Shown here: positions 1 through 6,904 of the stretch, in pieces
Position numbering within the stretch: the stretch's first letter is position 1
Layout: each line of letters opens with the position of its first letter
Source: an uncultured Prevotella sp.
GTDB taxonomy: Bacteria > Bacteroidota > Bacteroidia > Bacteroidales > Bacteroidaceae
Assembly (NCBI GenBank): GCA_900770845.1
Contig: CAAGLS010000056.1
Coordinates: 1 to 11,338, forward strand
Length of the DNA: 11,338 bases
Direction: 5' to 3'
Position numbers and translations under genes: made by a program
Notes under the pieces: model-generated
Told to the model about the DNA's origin: nothing
The model's database searches: none
What the model saw: only the letters and a program-made list of their open reading frames with translations

Positions 1-12
1 CTCTTCCGATCT
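1..12. other. Illumina adapter remnant
   Basis: The 12 bases CTCTTCCGATCT match exactly the shared 3' end of the Illumina TruSeq read 1 and read 2 adapters. Genomic sequence starts at base 13. This is an untrimmed library sequence carried into the assembly, not biology. It also shows that the left end rests on reads that begin there. Confidence 0.93.
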
Positions 13-87
13 GCCTTACGAGCAAGCTCGCCGGCTATCCCATCACCTCAGCCCCACACCTTTGGCGACAAGCCTGTCCATGACGAA
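13..87. repeat. Left-end partial copy of a structured repeat
   Basis: Bases 14-72 align without gaps to 11280-11338 at 50 of 59 positions. This copy lacks the 5' half of the element, cut off by the contig end, but carries the 3' part that the right-hand copy lacks. Here aagcct (70-75) can pair with aggctt of the right copy (11234-11239), and the sequence ends in gtccatgac, which partly complements gtcatgtcc at 11225-11233. Together the two copies suggest an element of about 125-130 bases that folds into several arms. Its family is not recognised. Confidence 0.75.
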
Positions 88-298
88 AATCGCTATCGCG
101 TAAAATTGCGCTTACGCGCATAAAATCTTACGGCCGACAGCTTCAAGTAAAGGTCTTCCAAACCGCTCTTGGGCAGATGCAAGGGTTGAAAATAATAATG
201 ATTGAGGATATGAGCGAGGGTAATGGGCTGCGCTTCGCTGAACAGGGACTCCAAAGCCGTGTGGAAAGTTAATACTGTATAAAAAAATGTCCTTACTG
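88..298. other. Gene-free stretch left of gpx
   Basis: No convincing gene is seen here. Bases 97-118 form a small inverted repeat (cgcgtaa, 8-base loop, ttacgcg), and an alternative hairpin with a ttac loop lies at 107-120. A 75-codon frame on the minus strand (320 to 93) matches no family I recognise and overlaps the gpx promoter. It may be a decayed gene end, but this cannot be shown from the sequence. Confidence 0.5.
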
Positions 299-329
299 TT
301 TGCTCTTCGACCAATTCCACTTATCTTTG
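299..329 (+). promoter_or_regulatory. Bacteroidetes-type promoter of gpx
   Basis: TTTG (299-302), a 19-base spacer and TATCTTTG (322-329) match the Bacteroidetes primary sigma factor consensus (-33 TTTG, -7 TAnnTTTG) at every defined position and at the usual spacing. Transcription would start near 334-337. That lies downstream of the ATG at 287, which makes that ATG an unlikely start for the peroxidase. Confidence 0.7.
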
Positions 330-334
330 CACAC

Positions 335-961
335 GTGATAAAAACAGTAATAACCATTGCCGTGTCGCTCATCGTCGCGATGACGGGCATGGCGCAAAAC
401 ACAGAAGAAAAGGAAATGAAGACAGTTTATGATTTCAGCCTTCAGGACAAGCAAGGCAACAACGTCAGTTTGGAACAGTTTAAGGGCAAGGTGCTTCTCA
501 TCGTCAACACCGCAACGGGCTGTGGATTCACCCCGCAGTATGAGGACTTGGAGGCCATGTACCACAATTTGAAGGACAAGGGGCTGGAGATTCTCGACAT
601 CCCCTGCAACCAGTTCGGCCATCAGGCTCCCGGCACCGACGAGGAAATCAAGCAGTTCTGCACAGTGAAGTTCGGCGCAGACTTCCCCCAGTTCAAGAAG
701 AGCGACGTGAATGGCAAGAATGAGCTCCCGCTCTACACTTGGCTGAAGAGCGAGAAGCCCTGTCAGGGAGGCTACGAGGCCAAGTTGGCCGCAGTGATGG
801 AGAAGCTCTACAACGAGGCCAACCCGGAGCCGCGCAAGAAGGACGACATACAGTGGAACTTCACCAAGTTCCTCATCGACCGCGAGGGCAAGGTCGTGGC
901 CCGCTTCGAGCCCACCGTCGACATGAAGGAGGTGGAGAAGCAGGTGGAGGCCGCGCTCTGA
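335..961 (+). CDS. Glutathione peroxidase, thioredoxin-type, apparently exported
   Basis: Thiol peroxidase that reduces H2O2 and organic hydroperoxides. Numbered from the GTG at 335 (208 residues), the peroxidatic Cys63 lies in NTATGCGFTPQY, Gln97 in NQFGHQ, and Trp174-Asn175 in WNFTKF, completing the family tetrad. Cys109 in EEIKQFCTVKF is at the usual resolving-Cys position of thioredoxin-dependent members, so thioredoxin is the likely reductant. Residues 1-20 look like a signal peptide (a Lys, then hydrophobic TVITIAVSLIVAMTG, ending GMA before Gln21), suggesting action outside the cytoplasm. The start is uncertain. ATG 287 is in frame with an A-rich leader but lies upstream of the promoter. 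GTG 335 keeps the signal peptide but would be nearly leaderless. ATG 416 gives the classic cytoplasmic form (MKTVYDF) but leaves a perfect-looking signal peptide untranslated. Followed by a terminator shared with the convergent SIMPL gene. Confidence 0.9.
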   Translation: MIKTVITIAVSLIVAMTGMAQNTEEKEMKTVYDFSLQDKQGNNVSLEQFKGKVLLIVNTATGCGFTPQYEDLEAMYHNLKDKGLEILDIPCNQFGHQAPGTDEEIKQFCTVKFGADFPQFKKSDVNGKNELPLYTWLKSEKPCQGGYEAKLAAVMEKLYNEANPEPRKKDDIQWNFTKFLIDREGKVVARFEPTVDMKEVEKQVEAAL

Positions 962-979
962 TCCAATTCGTGATTCAAA

Positions 980-1019
980 AAAATGCATCGCAGGGATTCG
1001 TTTCCTTGCGATGCATTTT
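980..1019. terminator. Bidirectional terminator between gpx and the SIMPL gene
   Basis: A 16-base-pair stem (980-995 with 1004-1019, one G-T pair) encloses an 8-base loop. It has an A-run on its left side (977-983) and T's on its right (1016-1019), so each strand ends its hairpin in a T tract. It lies between two convergent genes and probably ends both transcripts. Confidence 0.88.
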
Positions 1020-1060
1020 CGTCTTGTCAAGAATCTCTTCTTGGCGTTCCATCATGCCTA

Positions 1061-1774
1061 TCAGTCCTTCAGCGAGTAGGTCACCGATGTCACCACGCGC
1101 ACCTTTTTGATGTAGGGCGTGTTGGAGTCGCGGTCCTCGATGGAGAACTGTCCTTGGTCGGCATTCACAATCTTGTTGATTTTGGAGTGGCTGTTCTCGG
1201 CAAACTGGCCGGCGGTCTGCTCCGCGTTCTCGATGGCCTCCTTCATCATCAGCGGCTTCAGCTTCTTGAACGCCGTATACTCGTATACCACAGGATTGTT
1301 GTAGCCGCCGTCTACAATGGCCACGCCCTCCTTGAGCAGCTCGCCCTGGCGGGCGATGATGGAGCGCACGCGGTCCACCTGCCCAGATGTGACGGTGATG
1401 ACGCTTGTCACGTTGTAGCGGTAGAGGTTGCTTTGGCTTGAAGTGTAGTCCTGCGCGTTGAGGTCGGTCACCTGTGGCGCATTCACAAGGATTTCCTTGT
1501 CGCTGATGCCGTTGCGCTTGAGGAACGCCTTGATCTTGGCCTGCTTGGAGCCGATGATGGAGTAGAGCTCGGGCAAGTCGTTGCCCAACTCTTTCGACAC
1601 GATGGGCCACGTCACCTTGTCGGCCTTGACCTCTTTCTCGGCCAGGCCCTTCACATTCACCTGATGGTCTTTGTTGGCGATACTGTCGAGTCCGCTTTGG
1701 ATGCAGAATCCCAATACGATGATGCCCACAGCGACAATGGCCGCCTGAACAATGCCTTTTTGATAGTCTTTCAT
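1061..1774 (-). CDS. SIMPL domain-containing protein (DUF541)
   Basis: A 237-residue membrane-anchored protein with one transmembrane helix at about residues 9-26, followed by a SIMPL/DUF541 domain at about 38-236. Visible family features are the opening beta strand (HQVNVKGLAEKEVKAD), the central ITVTSGQVDRVRSII segment, the AFKKLKPLMMKEAIENAE helix and the closing strand VRVVTSVTYSL. Related bacterial proteins such as BP26 and YggE are periplasmic or envelope proteins. Some are linked to oxidative stress and some form channel-like oligomers, but the activity here is unknown. The ATG at 1774 follows a matching promoter by about 26 bases of leader. Convergent with gpx. The shared neighbourhood hints at an envelope-stress link, which is inference only. 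Confidence 0.9.
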   Translation of the reverse strand: MKDYQKGIVQAAIVAVGIIVLGFCIQSGLDSIANKDHQVNVKGLAEKEVKADKVTWPIVSKELGNDLPELYSIIGSKQAKIKAFLKRNGISDKEILVNAPQVTDLNAQDYTSSQSNLYRYNVTSVITVTSGQVDRVRSIIARQGELLKEGVAIVDGGYNNPVVYEYTAFKKLKPLMMKEAIENAEQTAGQFAENSHSKINKIVNADQGQFSIEDRDSNTPYIKKVRVVTSVTYSLKD

Positions 1775-1806
1775 AAGTGTTCTCTATACGGTTTATTCTC
1801 TGCGTG

Positions 1807-1837
1807 CAAACTTACATAAAAATATTGATACCCCAAG
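1807..1837 (-). promoter_or_regulatory. Bacteroidetes-type promoter of the SIMPL gene
   Basis: On the minus strand, TAAGTTTG (1814-1807) matches the -7 consensus fully. CTTG (1837-1834), 19 bases upstream, matches three of four bases of the -33 TTTG. The transcript would begin near 1800, leaving a short leader before ATG 1774. Confidence 0.6.
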
Positions 1838-1896
1838 ACCTCCACGTCTTAAAAATTGATTATCTTTATAAAAAAAAGAGATAATACACTTCCTAC

Positions 1897-1938
1897 AAAA
1901 AGCGGAGCCTGCTTCTGTCTTCAGAAAGCAGGCTCCGC
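1897..1938 (-). terminator. Strong terminator ending the minus-strand mre cluster
   Basis: gcggagcctgc (1902-1912) pairs perfectly with 1928-1938. The stem continues through ttctg/cagaa with one bulged base and closes on a tctt loop (1918-1921). On the minus strand the hairpin is followed by TTTTT (bases 1901-1897). It is the first good terminator after the purH-mre-mrdA-rodA run and its two small followers. A further 5-bp hairpin (gttgc/gcaac) lies just upstream in transcription, around 1953-1967. Confidence 0.85.
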
Positions 1939-2057
1939 GATATTCCATAAAAGTTGCTGATTGCAACAGAAACGACTACTCGACGGGGATGCTGTTCGGG
2001 CAATCGGTGTGGTGATTATTCATCAAATGTGTCCCAGCTCCAGCCTTTGGCTCCATC

Positions 2058-2234
2058 CTATACATCTTCCTCACCTCCCTGATGCGCCTCGTTGCCGCCT
2101 GTAGGGGGGGCTGGGCTGTCGGTCTGGGTGCCAGAGTTGTGCTTTGTGTTGTCCTTGCCGGAATTCAACGCCATCATGGGATACAGTTCCATGCCCAATG
2201 TCTCAGCATGAGGCTTTGTATATGGTCTTTTCAT
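2058..2234 (-). CDS. Small Prevotella-type orphan protein, cut by an in-frame amber codon
   Basis: A 58-residue protein starting MKRPYTKPHAETLG and including MELYPMMALNSG. The MK(K/R)xYxxP opening followed by an acidic/polar tail is a pattern I associate with a large class of short Prevotella and Bacteroides proteins of unknown function. The frame stops at TAG (2060-2058) but continues with DGAKGWSWDTFDE and then TAA (2018-2016). That aromatic and acidic ending looks like a natural C-terminus, so the ancestral protein was probably about 72 residues, with the amber codon a recent nonsense mutation or a sequencing error. It starts 17 bases after the stop of the surface-protein fragment and is likely co-transcribed with it. 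No function can be assigned. Confidence 0.6.
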   Translation of the reverse strand: MKRPYTKPHAETLGMELYPMMALNSGKDNTKHNSGTQTDSPAPPTGGNEAHQGGEEDV

Positions 2235-2251
2235 TTCTCTTGGATGTTTCG

Positions 2252-2764
2252 TTATTTCACTACATATTTTTTTCCACCCATGATGTATACGCCCGAGGGC
2301 AGCCCTTTGAGACTGTTGTCTGTGCTGACGCAATGGCCTTGCAGGTCGTAGACACCGGGATAATAAACCGTAGCTTGCTCGTTGATCTCATTGATAAGCT
2401 CGTCGATGCCTGTGGTGGAGCCACCGCTCACCTCAGCGCCTGTAATCCAGAACTGGGCGAGCTTGGCCTTGTCGTCGGTGGCAACGAGGTCCTTGCCCTC
2501 CGCGTCGGTGGAGTAGGGGAAGAGGTAGACGTTGCAGCCCGGCAGGTAAGCGCCCTTGGCCGTTGCGCCTTCGGCCGGTACGATGCGGTAGAGCTTGTTG
2601 GCCGACTCGTCTTGCGAGTTCTTCATGTAGTAGCTCATCCAGGGAATGAGGCTCTTGTTGTAGGTTCCCGTCACACGGTAGGTGAAGATGTCGATCTTGC
2701 TGTTGGCGTTCTCGGGCTTGGCGTTGTGGTCGACACCGCCTCGTTGTACATCACCACTGTTCAT
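2252..2764 (-). pseudogene. N-terminally truncated surface protein with a Prevotella-type C-terminal tail
   Basis: A 170-residue open frame from the only in-frame ATG. It resembles the end of large secreted or surface proteins of Prevotella: a beta-rich segment (IDIFTYRVTGTYNKSLIPWM), a linker (TTGIDELINEI), and an ending YYPGVYDLQGHCVS then LPSGVYIMGGKKYVVK, close to the type IX secretion-style tail (GVYxLxGxxV...GxYIxxGKK). The frame is open upstream to a TAA near 2867 without an ATG. That stretch begins KTKTKKTLCASAITFA, which looks like a decayed signal peptide joined directly to the C-terminal part. rodA ends only about 100 bases farther up, so there is no room for the missing body. Most likely a deletion remnant; a short expressed protein with a non-ATG start is possible. 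Confidence 0.6.
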
Positions 2765-2964
2765 GTTGCGGAAGCGCAGTGCGTCCTGCTCATGTTTGGC
2801 AAAGGTGATGGCACTGGCACAAAGGGTTTTCTTGGTTTTGGTTTTAAAACTAAAGGCCAGTTCTAAAAATTAGGTTGGGTCGTTTCTTTAGGGCCGGCAC
2901 AAGTTGCGGCTCCTGCAGTTGGATGCGCGTCTTTGGGGATATGCCTTTTGGGATTGGCTTCCCC
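2765..2964 (-). other. rodA to surface-fragment spacer
   Basis: No terminator hairpin and no full promoter match is visible between the rodA stop and the surface-protein fragment. The left part (about 2765-2867) still reads in frame into the fragment and holds the decayed signal-peptide-like codons. The rest shows no coding signal. Confidence 0.4.
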
Positions 2965-4437
2965 CTATTCCCTCACGAGGTTGCGCCCGGCGTCGATGCG
3001 GAGGAAGATGAAGAGCAGCAGCGTGAATCCCCAAAGCGAGGAACCGCCGTAGCTGAAGAATGGGAGTGGGATGCCGATGACCGGTGTGAGGCCCAACACC
3101 ATTCCCACATTGATGAACACATGGAAGAGGAAGATGCTCAACACACAATAGCCGTAGACCCGCCCGAAGCGGAAAGGCTGTCGTTCGGCCAACTTGATGA
3201 GCCTCAGTATCAAGGCAAGGAAGAGCAGCAGCACGCCGGCCGACCCGAGGAAGCCTTCCTCCTCGCCCACGGTGCAGAAGATGAAGTCGGTGTCCTGTTC
3301 AGGCACGAACTTCAGCTTGGTCTGCGTGCCGTTGAGGAATCCCTTGCCCTTCAGTCCGCCCGAGCCGATGGCAATCTCGCTCTGGTGGACATTGTAGCCC
3401 GCGCCCGCCAGGTCCTCGTCGAGGCCCAACAGCACATTGATGCGCACCCGCTGGTGGGGCTCCAGCACATCGTTGAGCACGTAGTCGGCACTATAGAAGA
3501 AGGCTATGGAGCCGATGGCGAAGAGTCCGATATACAGATAGGCGATGAAGCGCGAGTAGAGAGCCTCGTAGAGCAGGTAGAGGATGAGCAGGATGCTGAC
3601 GATGAGTTGGATGGGCGTAACGTCAAACGGAATGACGAACATGGAGAACAGCATCACGATGACCGTTGTGCCGATGGTGGAGAGCAGCATGATCCACGCA
3701 CGCTTCTTGTCGCCACAGTAGACGTAGACCATGCCCGAGGTGAAGAGCTGCACCAAGAGCAGGACCACAAACTTGCCCACCGACGTGTAGCCGTCCCATA
3801 GCATCACCTGTTCGTATTTGATGCCCACCACGAAATAGATGACCATGGCCACGGCCGTGAAGAGGATGCTGCCCGGCATTCCCTCGCGGTAGAACATCAG
3901 GAAGAACGACAGGTAGACCAGGGCGGAGCCCGTCTCGCGCTGCCCCACAATGAAGAGCATGGGCATCAGCACGATGCCTGCCGCCATGGCAAAATGCTTC
4001 TTGTTGTGGATGTCGAAACCGTAGGTGCTCATAAACTTGGCCACAGCCAACGCCGTGGCGAACTTGGCGAACTCGGCGGGTTGCAGTCTCAGCGGACCCA
4101 AGACGAGCCAGGAGCGCGAGCCCTTGATCTCGTGGGGGTTGAATATGGTGACGAACAGCAGCAGCAGCAGCGCCGCGTAGATGACGTAGGCGAAGGTGTC
4201 GAAGATGCGGTCGTCCATCATCAGGATGACGAAGCCCAACACGATGGAGGTGGCAATCCAGATGATCTGCATTCCCGAGCGTGTTGCCAGGCTGAAGATG
4301 TCGGTGTCGCCGTAGGTATAGCTGGCCCCGCACACGCTGAACCATCCAAAGATGAGCAGCATGAGATAGATGGCGATGGTCCACCAGTCGAGTGAGCTCC
4401 AAACGCTGTTGCTTTGTCTATCGTTGGCTCTTGCCAT
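2965..4437 (-). CDS. rodA: RodA, SEDS peptidoglycan glycosyltransferase
   Basis: Polymerises lipid II into glycan strands for lateral wall growth, working with PBP2. The 490-residue protein is almost entirely transmembrane. SEDS signatures are GSRSWLVLGPLRLQPAEFAK (about 106-125), RVRINVLLGLDED (330-342), GYNVHQSEIAIGSGGLKGKG (347-366), the extracellular-loop segment FVPEQDTDFIFCTVGEEEGF (377-396), and PVIGIPLPFFSYGGSS (452-467). It is longer than the roughly 370-residue enterobacterial RodA because of extra hydrophobic segments at about 185-320, which I recall as common in Bacteroidetes RodA. It lies 95 bases after mrdA, its functional partner. The start MARANDRQ precedes the first membrane helix closely and has an A-rich leader (AAAAGAAAGAAAC). 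Confidence 0.96.
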   Translation of the reverse strand: MARANDRQSNSVWSSLDWWTIAIYLMLLIFGWFSVCGASYTYGDTDIFSLATRSGMQIIWIATSIVLGFVILMMDDRIFDTFAYVIYAALLLLLFVTIFNPHEIKGSRSWLVLGPLRLQPAEFAKFATALAVAKFMSTYGFDIHNKKHFAMAAGIVLMPMLFIVGQRETGSALVYLSFFLMFYREGMPGSILFTAVAMVIYFVVGIKYEQVMLWDGYTSVGKFVVLLLVQLFTSGMVYVYCGDKKRAWIMLLSTIGTTVIVMLFSMFVIPFDVTPIQLIVSILLILYLLYEALYSRFIAYLYIGLFAIGSIAFFYSADYVLNDVLEPHQRVRINVLLGLDEDLAGAGYNVHQSEIAIGSGGLKGKGFLNGTQTKLKFVPEQDTDFIFCTVGEEEGFLGSAGVLLLFLALILRLIKLAERQPFRFGRVYGYCVLSIFLFHVFINVGMVLGLTPVIGIPLPFFSYGGSSLWGFTLLLFIFLRIDAGRNLVRE

Positions 4438-4463
4438 GTTTCTTTCTTTTGAGTGTGTTGTGG

Positions 4464-4511
4464 GGGTGATGGGGGCTTATGGAGTTTGTGGGGGGAAGGA
4501 TGGGGTGGGGG
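4464..4511. other. G-run cluster between mrdA and rodA
   Basis: On the plus strand there are five runs of four to six G's within 48 bases (4464-4468, 4473-4477, 4492-4497, 4502-4505, 4507-4511), enough for an intramolecular G-quadruplex. The genes run on the minus strand, so the G-rich strand is the template and the mRNA here is C-rich. It fills most of the 95-base gap between mrdA and rodA, the longest gap among the five rod genes. Confidence 0.6.
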
Positions 4512-4532
4512 AAGCGAGTTCCTGCCCCAGGC

Positions 4533-6383
4533 CTACCGGCTGCTGTCGCCATAGCCAATGCGGCGGTGCTGCAGGGCGGCGGCGTCGGCTTCGGCGGCCT
4601 TGGAGAGATGGCCCGTGATGTACTGTTCGAACAGCACCTTGGCGATGGGCACGGCGAAGTCGGCTCCGAATCCGCCGTTCTCCACATACACGGCGATGGC
4701 GATCCTTGGCTCGTTCATTGGCGCGAAGCCCATGAACACCGAGTGGTCGTGGCCGCGGTTCTGGGCCGTGCCAGTCTTTCCGCACGCCTCGAAGGGCAGG
4801 TTGCGCAGGGCCTTGCATGTGCCCTTGAGCGCCGACGACCGCATTCCGGCCACCACCCAGCGGTAGGCCCATGGGGCGGCCCGGGTGTAGTGGCGTTGGG
4901 TGTAGACCGAGTCGAGCCGGCGGCCCTGTATGGCCTTCACCACGTGGGGCGTGTAGAAGTAGCCGCGGTTGGCGATGGTGGCGCCGAGGTTGGCTATCTG
5001 CAGGGGCGTGAGGTTGACCTCGCCCTGTCCGATGGCGATGGAGATGATGGTCAGTCCGTTCCACGAGCCGTTGTAGGCGTTGTCGTAGAACTCGGCGTTG
5101 GGGATGAGTCCGCGCTTCTCGCCGGGCAGGTCGATGCCCAGCTTGTAGCCGAATCCCATGCTCACCATGTAGTCGCGCCAGGTGTTCATGGCCTGCTCCA
5201 CGTTCTTGTATTTCCTGCGGTTGGACATCATGTAGTAGAGTCCCCAGCAGAAGTAGCCGTTGCACGAGGTGGAGATGGCCTCGGTCAGCGCCAAGGGCGA
5301 CGCGTGGCCGTGGCAGCCCACGTGGAGTCCGCGGTAGTAGAAGCCGTGGTGGCAGGGGAACATGGTCTGCGGGCTGATGATGCCCTCGGTGAGATAGGTC
5401 AGCGCCTGTGTGGTCTTGAAGGTGGAGCCGGGCGGATACTGTCCCATGATGGCCCGGTTGAGGAGCGGTTTCCACGCGTCGTGCGAGAGCATGCGGTGGT
5501 TGCGTCCGCGCTGGCGGCCCACCATCATGCGCGGGTCGTAGCTGGGCGACGACACCATGCACAGCACCTCTCCCGTGGAGGGCTCGATGGCCACGATGGC
5601 TCCTATCTTGCCCTCCATCATCCTTTCGCCCAAGGCCTGCAGTTTGAGGTCGATGCCCAAGGTGAGGTTGCGCCCCGGCACCGGCTTGCGGTCGTATTTG
5701 CCGTCCTGGTAGCGTCCCTGTATGCGGCCGTGGGCGTCGCGCAGCAGGATCTGCACGCCCTTGTCGCCGCGCAGGTCCTTCTCGTAGTAGCGTTCCACGC
5801 CGAGCTTGCCGATGTAGTCGCCCGGCTGGTAGTAGGGGTCCTTTTCGATGTCGGCCTCCGACACCTCGCCCACATCGCCCAGCACGTGGGCGGCGTAGGG
5901 GTACTGGTATTGGCGGATGCTGCGCTTCTGCACGTAGAATCCGGGGAAGCGGAACATCTTTTCGCGGAACACGCTGTATTCGCGGTCGGAGAGCTGGCTC
6001 ATGAAGAGCTGCTGGGTGAAGCGCGAGTAGCCGGGGTTCTTGTTGCGGTCCTTGATCTCGTCCATCCGCTGGATGAAGAACTCCTTGCTGATGCCAATGG
6101 CGCGGCAGAACTCCATGGTGTCGAGTCTTCCCTTCTCCTCGTTCATCACCACCATGATGTCGTACGAGGGCTGGTTGTAGACCATCAGCTCGCCGTTGCG
6201 GTCGGTGATGGTGCCGCGCGAGGGGAATTCTATCTTCTTGAGGAAGGCGTTGGAGTCGGCGTTCTTCTTGTAGTCGTCGCTGGCCAGCTGAAGGGCGAAG
6301 AGCCTGACGATGTACACAAAGACGACTGTGGCGGCGATGCCGCCGATGACGAGGCGCCGGTTGGCCAAATCGTAGTCTTTCAT
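4533..6383 (-). CDS. mrdA: Penicillin-binding protein 2, elongasome transpeptidase
   Basis: Cross-links new peptidoglycan during cell elongation as the partner of RodA. The 616-residue class B PBP has one membrane helix at about residues 11-31, the pedestal region including FPSRGTITDRNGELMVYN (53-70), then the transpeptidase domain from about 235. All three active-site motifs are present: SxxK at Ser320-Lys323 (PPGSTFK), SxN at Ser373-Asn375, and KTG at 536-538 (CGKTGTAQ). The helper segment YPYAAHVLGDVGEVSE (161-176) is typical of PBP2. It follows mreD by 4 bases, indicating a shared transcript. Length is normal and no key residue is missing. Confidence 0.97.
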   Translation of the reverse strand: MKDYDLANRRLVIGGIAATVVFVYIVRLFALQLASDDYKKNADSNAFLKKIEFPSRGTITDRNGELMVYNQPSYDIMVVMNEEKGRLDTMEFCRAIGISKEFFIQRMDEIKDRNKNPGYSRFTQQLFMSQLSDREYSVFREKMFRFPGFYVQKRSIRQYQYPYAAHVLGDVGEVSEADIEKDPYYQPGDYIGKLGVERYYEKDLRGDKGVQILLRDAHGRIQGRYQDGKYDRKPVPGRNLTLGIDLKLQALGERMMEGKIGAIVAIEPSTGEVLCMVSSPSYDPRMMVGRQRGRNHRMLSHDAWKPLLNRAIMGQYPPGSTFKTTQALTYLTEGIISPQTMFPCHHGFYYRGLHVGCHGHASPLALTEAISTSCNGYFCWGLYYMMSNRRKYKNVEQAMNTWRDYMVSMGFGYKLGIDLPGEKRGLIPNAEFYDNAYNGSWNGLTIISIAIGQGEVNLTPLQIANLGATIANRGYFYTPHVVKAIQGRRLDSVYTQRHYTRAAPWAYRWVVAGMRSSALKGTCKALRNLPFEACGKTGTAQNRGHDHSVFMGFAPMNEPRIAIAVYVENGGFGADFAVPIAKVLFEQYITGHLSKAAEADAAALQHRRIGYGDSSR

Positions 6384-6387
6384 AGGC

Positions 6388-6888
6388 TTACTTGCTCCTG
6401 AAATTCTCTATCACCAAGACAAAAATGAGCGTCAGCAGCGAGCTGCCTACGATGCTCCCCAGCCAGTAGAGGGGATTGAAGAAGCTGAAGTCTTCGATGG
6501 TGAAGAACACGAGGCAATAGAAGAACACGCAGATGGCGGCATACCACAGGAATTTGGCCGGCCCCATCTGCCTCAGCGTGGGCTCGAAGTCGGCGGGCGT
6601 GTCGCGGTTGGTGAAGGGCAGGAGGATGTAGGGCTGCACGAATCCCAACAGCGTCATCGACGCGGCGGCCATGCCGGGCGTGTTGGAGAAGATGTCGACG
6701 GCCAGCCCCATGGCAAACGACCATAGGAGCATGGCCCAACGCGGATAGTTGCGGCGGAAGACGATCGCCACGTACATATATAATAAAGGTGTGGCAAAGC
6801 CGAAGAGGTGGATATGGTTGAGAAAGACCACTTGCACCAGCAGCAGAATCACAAAAAGAGCGATGCCTTTGAGCAAATCTATGTTCAT
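6388..6888 (-). CDS. mreD: Rod shape-determining membrane protein MreD
   Basis: A 166-residue integral membrane protein of the elongasome, linking MreC/MreB to the wall synthases. The sequence is mostly hydrophobic, with probable helices at about 8-26, 33-46, 52-68, 74-92, 111-131 and 140-161. The segment GLAVDIFSNTPGMAAAS (61-77) matches the conserved MreD motif. It lies between mreC (16-base gap) and mrdA (4-base gap). MreD is poorly conserved, so both the motif and the position support the call. Confidence 0.93.
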   Translation of the reverse strand: MNIDLLKGIALFVILLLVQVVFLNHIHLFGFATPLLYMYVAIVFRRNYPRWAMLLWSFAMGLAVDIFSNTPGMAAASMTLLGFVQPYILLPFTNRDTPADFEPTLRQMGPAKFLWYAAICVFFYCLVFFTIEDFSFFNPLYWLGSIVGSSLLTLIFVLVIENFRSK

Positions 6889-6904
6889 GCGTTACCTTTA
6901 TCCG

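Noticed and set aside
93..320. 75-codon minus-strand frame left of gpx
   Set aside because: No recognised family, and it overlaps the gpx promoter. It could be a gene remnant but the sequence does not support a call.
2875..3801. 308-codon plus-strand frame
   Set aside because: Antisense shadow of rodA; the product is an unlikely Glu/His/Asp-rich string.
4479..6401. 640-codon open frame on the plus strand
   Set aside because: It is the antisense of mrdA, which has all PBP2 motifs; GC-rich third positions keep the opposite strand free of stops. Its translation is rich in His, Val and Ala without any domain.
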